Shown one piece after another: positions 61,982-64,000 of a stretch of 64,000 bases of DNA. The position numbers were made by a program, and so were the translations under genes. The stretch is from Alphaproteobacteria bacterium (GTDB lineage Bacteria > Pseudomonadota > Alphaproteobacteria > Rs-D84), in assembly GCA_017503725.1 (NCBI GenBank), contig JAFVSL010000006.1:1-64000 (forward strand). The letters are read 5' to 3'. The notes under the pieces are model-generated. The model saw nothing but the letters and a program-made list of their open reading frames with translations. It was not told the origin of the DNA and ran no database searches. Position 1 is the first letter of the stretch. Each line of letters starts with the position of its first letter.

Positions 61982-62920
61982 ATGGGAAATAAGTTAATTG
62001 GCTATGGTGCATATTTGCCGTCTCGCGTTATGACTAATGCCGATTTTGAACGTATTATGGACACGACCGACGAATGGATTGTCACGCGTACGGGAATTCG
62101 TGAACGTCATATTGCGCGCGAAGATGAAACGGTTGTTGATATGGCCGTTATTGCGGCACGGCGTGCGCTGGAAAATGCCGCCTTGACCATAGATGATATC
62201 GATATGCTGATTGTGGCAACGACAACGCCGGAATTGGATTTTCCGTCCGTTGGGGTTCAAATTCTGGGGCGCCTGGGGGCAACCCGAAATCAGCCCGCCT
62301 TTGATGTTCGTGGTGCGTGTACGGGCTATATTTATGCGCTGCATACGGCGCGTGCGTTCTTTACCGCCGGTATGCACCAGCGTATTATGATTATTGGTGC
62401 GGAAAAAATGTCGCGCTTTATTGATTGGTCTGATCGCAGTACGGCTGTTTTATTCGGTGATGGTGCCGGTGCGTTAATATTTGAACGTTCCACATCCAGT
62501 TATTCTGGAATTATCGATACGGTTGTAATGGCCGACGGTGCGGGCTATGATATGTTGCACGGCACGAACGACCATAAAATCGAAATGAATGGTCCCGAAA
62601 CATATCGGCGCGCGATTATGTCAATGCCACACGCGGCGCGTTACATAATGGAACACGCGGGAATTACGGCCGACAATGTCGACTGGATTATCCCGCACCA
62701 GGCGAACCTGCGCATAATTGAAAGTTGTGCGGCACGCCTGGAATTTCCACTGAACAAGATTTTGGTTACGGTGGACAGACACGCAAATACCAGTGGCGCA
62801 TCCGGTGTTTTAGCACTGGCATATGGATTTGAATCTGGTATGATAAAGCACGGACAGTTAATTTTATATCCCGCATTCGGCAGTGGTCTGACCTGGGGTG
62901 CGGCATTAATAAGGGTGTAA
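61982..62920 (+). CDS. fabH: beta-ketoacyl-ACP synthase III
   Basis: 312 residues. Starts fatty-acid chains by condensing acetyl-CoA with malonyl-ACP. The Cys-His-Asn triad is Cys113 (GACTGYIYAL), His239 (PHQANLRII) and Asn269 (HANTSGAS). Opens NKLIGYGAYLPSRVMTNADFERI. The frame runs back to 61913, but the ATG at 61982 gives the family N-terminus and follows a GGGCAGGGG stretch. A TATAAT-like element at about 61936 may be the promoter. ihfA follows after three bases. Confidence 0.96.
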   Translation: MGNKLIGYGAYLPSRVMTNADFERIMDTTDEWIVTRTGIRERHIAREDETVVDMAVIAARRALENAALTIDDIDMLIVATTTPELDFPSVGVQILGRLGATRNQPAFDVRGACTGYIYALHTARAFFTAGMHQRIMIIGAEKMSRFIDWSDRSTAVLFGDGAGALIFERSTSSYSGIIDTVVMADGAGYDMLHGTNDHKIEMNGPETYRRAIMSMPHAARYIMEHAGITADNVDWIIPHQANLRIIESCAARLEFPLNKILVTVDRHANTSGASGVLALAYGFESGMIKHGQLILYPAFGSGLTWGAALIRV

Positions 62921-62923
62921 CAA

Positions 62924-63211
62924 ATGGCAACAGTAACAAGAAGTGATTTAGCAGATAAACTGCGCGATAAGTTTGGTTTAACATCGGCGGACGCGTACAA
63001 ATTGGTTGATGTGATATTTGATGAAATAAGTGAATCTTTGCTTCACGGGGAAGAGGTCAAGTTTGCCGGATTCGGCACATTCAAGATTTTGGAAAAGAAT
63101 GCTCGTATGGGTCGTAACCCAAAGACGGGCGAACCTGCACTAATCACGGCGCGCAACGTTGTCACATTCCGCCCCAGCACGGAATTCAGAAACCGTGTCG
63201 CCAAGAAATAA
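62924..63211 (+). CDS. ihfA: integration host factor subunit alpha
   Basis: 95 residues of the HU/IHF fold. The helical N-terminus (TRSDLADKLRDKFGL), VKFAGFGTFKILEKNARMGRNPKTGE (the DNA-bending beta arm with its intercalating Pro) and a C-terminal ARNVVTFRPSTEFR assign it to the IHF-alpha branch rather than HU. It bends DNA at specific sites. fabH-ihfA order is seen in other Alphaproteobacteria. Confidence 0.93.
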   Translation: MATVTRSDLADKLRDKFGLTSADAYKLVDVIFDEISESLLHGEEVKFAGFGTFKILEKNARMGRNPKTGEPALITARNVVTFRPSTEFRNRVAKK

Positions 63212-63240
63212 AAAATCCCGCCATATGGCGGGATTTTTTA
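63211..63240. terminator. bidirectional terminator between ihfA and mraZ
   Basis: AAAAATCCCGCC/GGCGGGATTTTT around ATAT, overlapping both stop codons. Confidence 0.9.
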
Positions 63241-63687
63241 TAAAGAAATCTTTAAATTTGGGCGCGTCTCGCGTAAATTGCTAAGGGCTTTTTCCTGAAC
63301 CTTGCGGAATGCATCCGGGTTCCAAATTTGAAAACTGTTCCCGCGACCAACAAATACGGCGCGATCGGTAATTCCGGCGTGCGCCAACAGGTCAGATGGA
63401 ATAACAATGCGCCCCGTCACGTCAAATGCCAGTTGGCGTGCATCCGCAAACAGCATTGCCGACAAATCATCCAGATTGCTGTCAAAAACGCCCATTTGGT
63501 CGGTGGCGGATGCCATAGCCTCCATTCTGGACATTGAAAAACCCTCGATACAGTTGTTTGTAAATGAACGAAACAGTACAACCCCCGCAAATTTTTCATT
63601 TGCGACCGAAGCCCGGAAAGATGCCGGCACCGAAATGCGTCCCTTGGTATCCAAACGATTTTCATAAGATGAGAGAAACAATGACAT
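63238..63687 (-). CDS. mraZ: transcriptional regulator MraZ
   Basis: 149 residues. Two SpoVT-AbrB half-domains are clear: ENRLDTKGRISVPASFR (residues 9-25) and AFDVTGRIVIPSDLL in the second half. MraZ forms a ring and usually heads the dcw division cluster, repressing it through GTGGG-type repeats. Here it converges with ihfA and stops at a terminator, so no mraW or fts gene follows. The start at 63687 gives the family opening MSLFLSSYENRL; AGCAGGA lies close before it. No triple GTGGG box is seen upstream. Confidence 0.95.
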   Translation of the reverse strand: MSLFLSSYENRLDTKGRISVPASFRASVANEKFAGVVLFRSFTNNCIEGFSMSRMEAMASATDQMGVFDSNLDDLSAMLFADARQLAFDVTGRIVIPSDLLAHAGITDRAVFVGRGNSFQIWNPDAFRKVQEKALSNLRETRPNLKISL

Positions 63688-63708
63688 TCCTGCTTCTTGT
63701 GTTATTCG

Positions 63709-63722
63709 CGGGGCGCGCCCCG
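63709..63722. repeat. 14-base GC palindrome upstream of mraZ
   Basis: CGGGGCGCGCCCCG, a perfect palindrome in AT-rich DNA, inside the mraZ leader. A possible binding site or a stable mRNA hairpin. Confidence 0.5.
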
Positions 63723-63750
63723 ATGTTAGTCTTTCCGTCTTCGTAATTAA

Positions 63751-63779
63751 AATGTAGCACGGGCATATATGGTTGTCAA
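63751..63779 (-). promoter_or_regulatory. promoter of mraZ
   Basis: On the minus strand TTGACA, a 17-base spacer and TACATT; predicted start near 63744, leader about 57 bases. Confidence 0.7.
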
Positions 63780-63870
63780 TGACATTTTATAGTTATTGTA
63801 TGGTATTTTATGGTTTTTGTAACAAAAAATAAAAAAATTAAAATAAAATGAAAATAAATATATTTTATGC

Positions 63871-63900
63871 TTGACCTGCGATTCGTTTTTGTTCTAAGAT
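63871..63900 (+). promoter_or_regulatory. promoter at the right edge, for a gene beyond the window
   Basis: TTGACC, an 18-base spacer and TAAGAT point rightward. From 63780 to 64000 the DNA is very AT-rich with A-tracts. AAAGGAAAA near 63979 could be a ribosome site for a gene starting outside. I see no gene in 63688-64000. Confidence 0.55.
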
Positions 63901-64000
63901 ATTTGTATAGACAAGGGAAAAAGAAATAAAAAGCCCAGAAAACCGCATAAAACCGGATTTCTGCCAAAAAACAAAACAAAGGAAAAAATAAAATTCGAAT

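Noticed and set aside
1..64000. CRISPR array, insertion sequences, prophage
   Set aside because: No series of equal-spaced direct repeats, transposase, integrase or phage structural gene was seen in any frame.

Overview
The window reads as a stretch of chromosome from an alphaproteobacterium with a compact, probably host-associated genome. The evidence is a GapR (DUF2312) gene, an alphaproteobacterial-style SPOR domain, a secE-nusG-rplKAJL-rpoBC block, rpmF-plsX, fabH-ihfA and an OMP-style autotransporter, with genes packed tightly and separated by short stereotyped hairpin terminators. From memory, the mixture (a VirB8-9-10 trio, large Cys-rich secreted paralogues, many short envelope proteins) fits uncultured gut Alphaproteobacteria such as the RF32/Enterousia-like group. 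That placement is inference and was not tested.

Layout. 1-8 kb: ppdK (pyruvate phosphate dikinase), a candidate structured RNA with a near-consensus promoter, two small secreted Cys-rich proteins between direct repeats, a Pmp-like autotransporter, and a GIY-YIG nuclease with an inverted-repeat element abutting tRNA-Gln. 8-13.7 kb: an efflux operon of marR, a tolC-like gene, a stripped-down membrane-fusion protein and an RND pump that lacks the usual proton-relay residues. 13.7-19.2 kb: a HAD phosphatase, a small membrane protein, a single-chain glycyl-tRNA synthetase, rplU-rpmA and a large Cys-rich secreted protein. 19.2-34.4 kb: housekeeping genes rmuC, def-fmt-truA, comEC, pyrG, pyk, gapR, an RNHCP protein, a D,D-carboxypeptidase with SPOR domain, recR-rsmA, a CPA2 antiporter, and lspA-yidC. 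34.4-40.1 kb (minus strand): two conserved-looking unknowns, a structured gap, then a virB8-virB9-virB10 trio. 40.2-52.4 kb: tRNA-Trp with a duplicated 3' end, secE, nusG, L11, L1, L10, L7/L12, RNA polymerase beta and beta', L32. 52.4-64 kb: plsX, a PLD-family lipoprotein, a paralogue of the large Cys-rich secreted protein, a small Cys membrane protein, tandem DUF3419-like genes, tRNA-Arg, a 626-residue unknown, fabH-ihfA and a detached mraZ.

The most unusual material is the VirB8-9-10 trio. VirB9 ends in a peptidoglycan-binding SPOR domain. VirB10 carries an Ig-like (ASH/choice-of-anchor-D type) periplasmic domain and a Cys-rich tail. No ATPase or other secretion gene is visible here, so this may be a specialised core complex or one island of a scattered system. 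The two 700-residue Cys-rich secreted proteins share Cys spacing along their whole length and look like a lineage-specific envelope family. The efflux operon has both a truncated adaptor and a pump with Ser/Asn/Asn in place of Asp/Asp/Lys.

Several genes (16952, 57940, perhaps 27797) have a promoter so close to the start codon that the mRNA is probably leaderless. No rRNA, CRISPR array, insertion sequence or phage module was seen.
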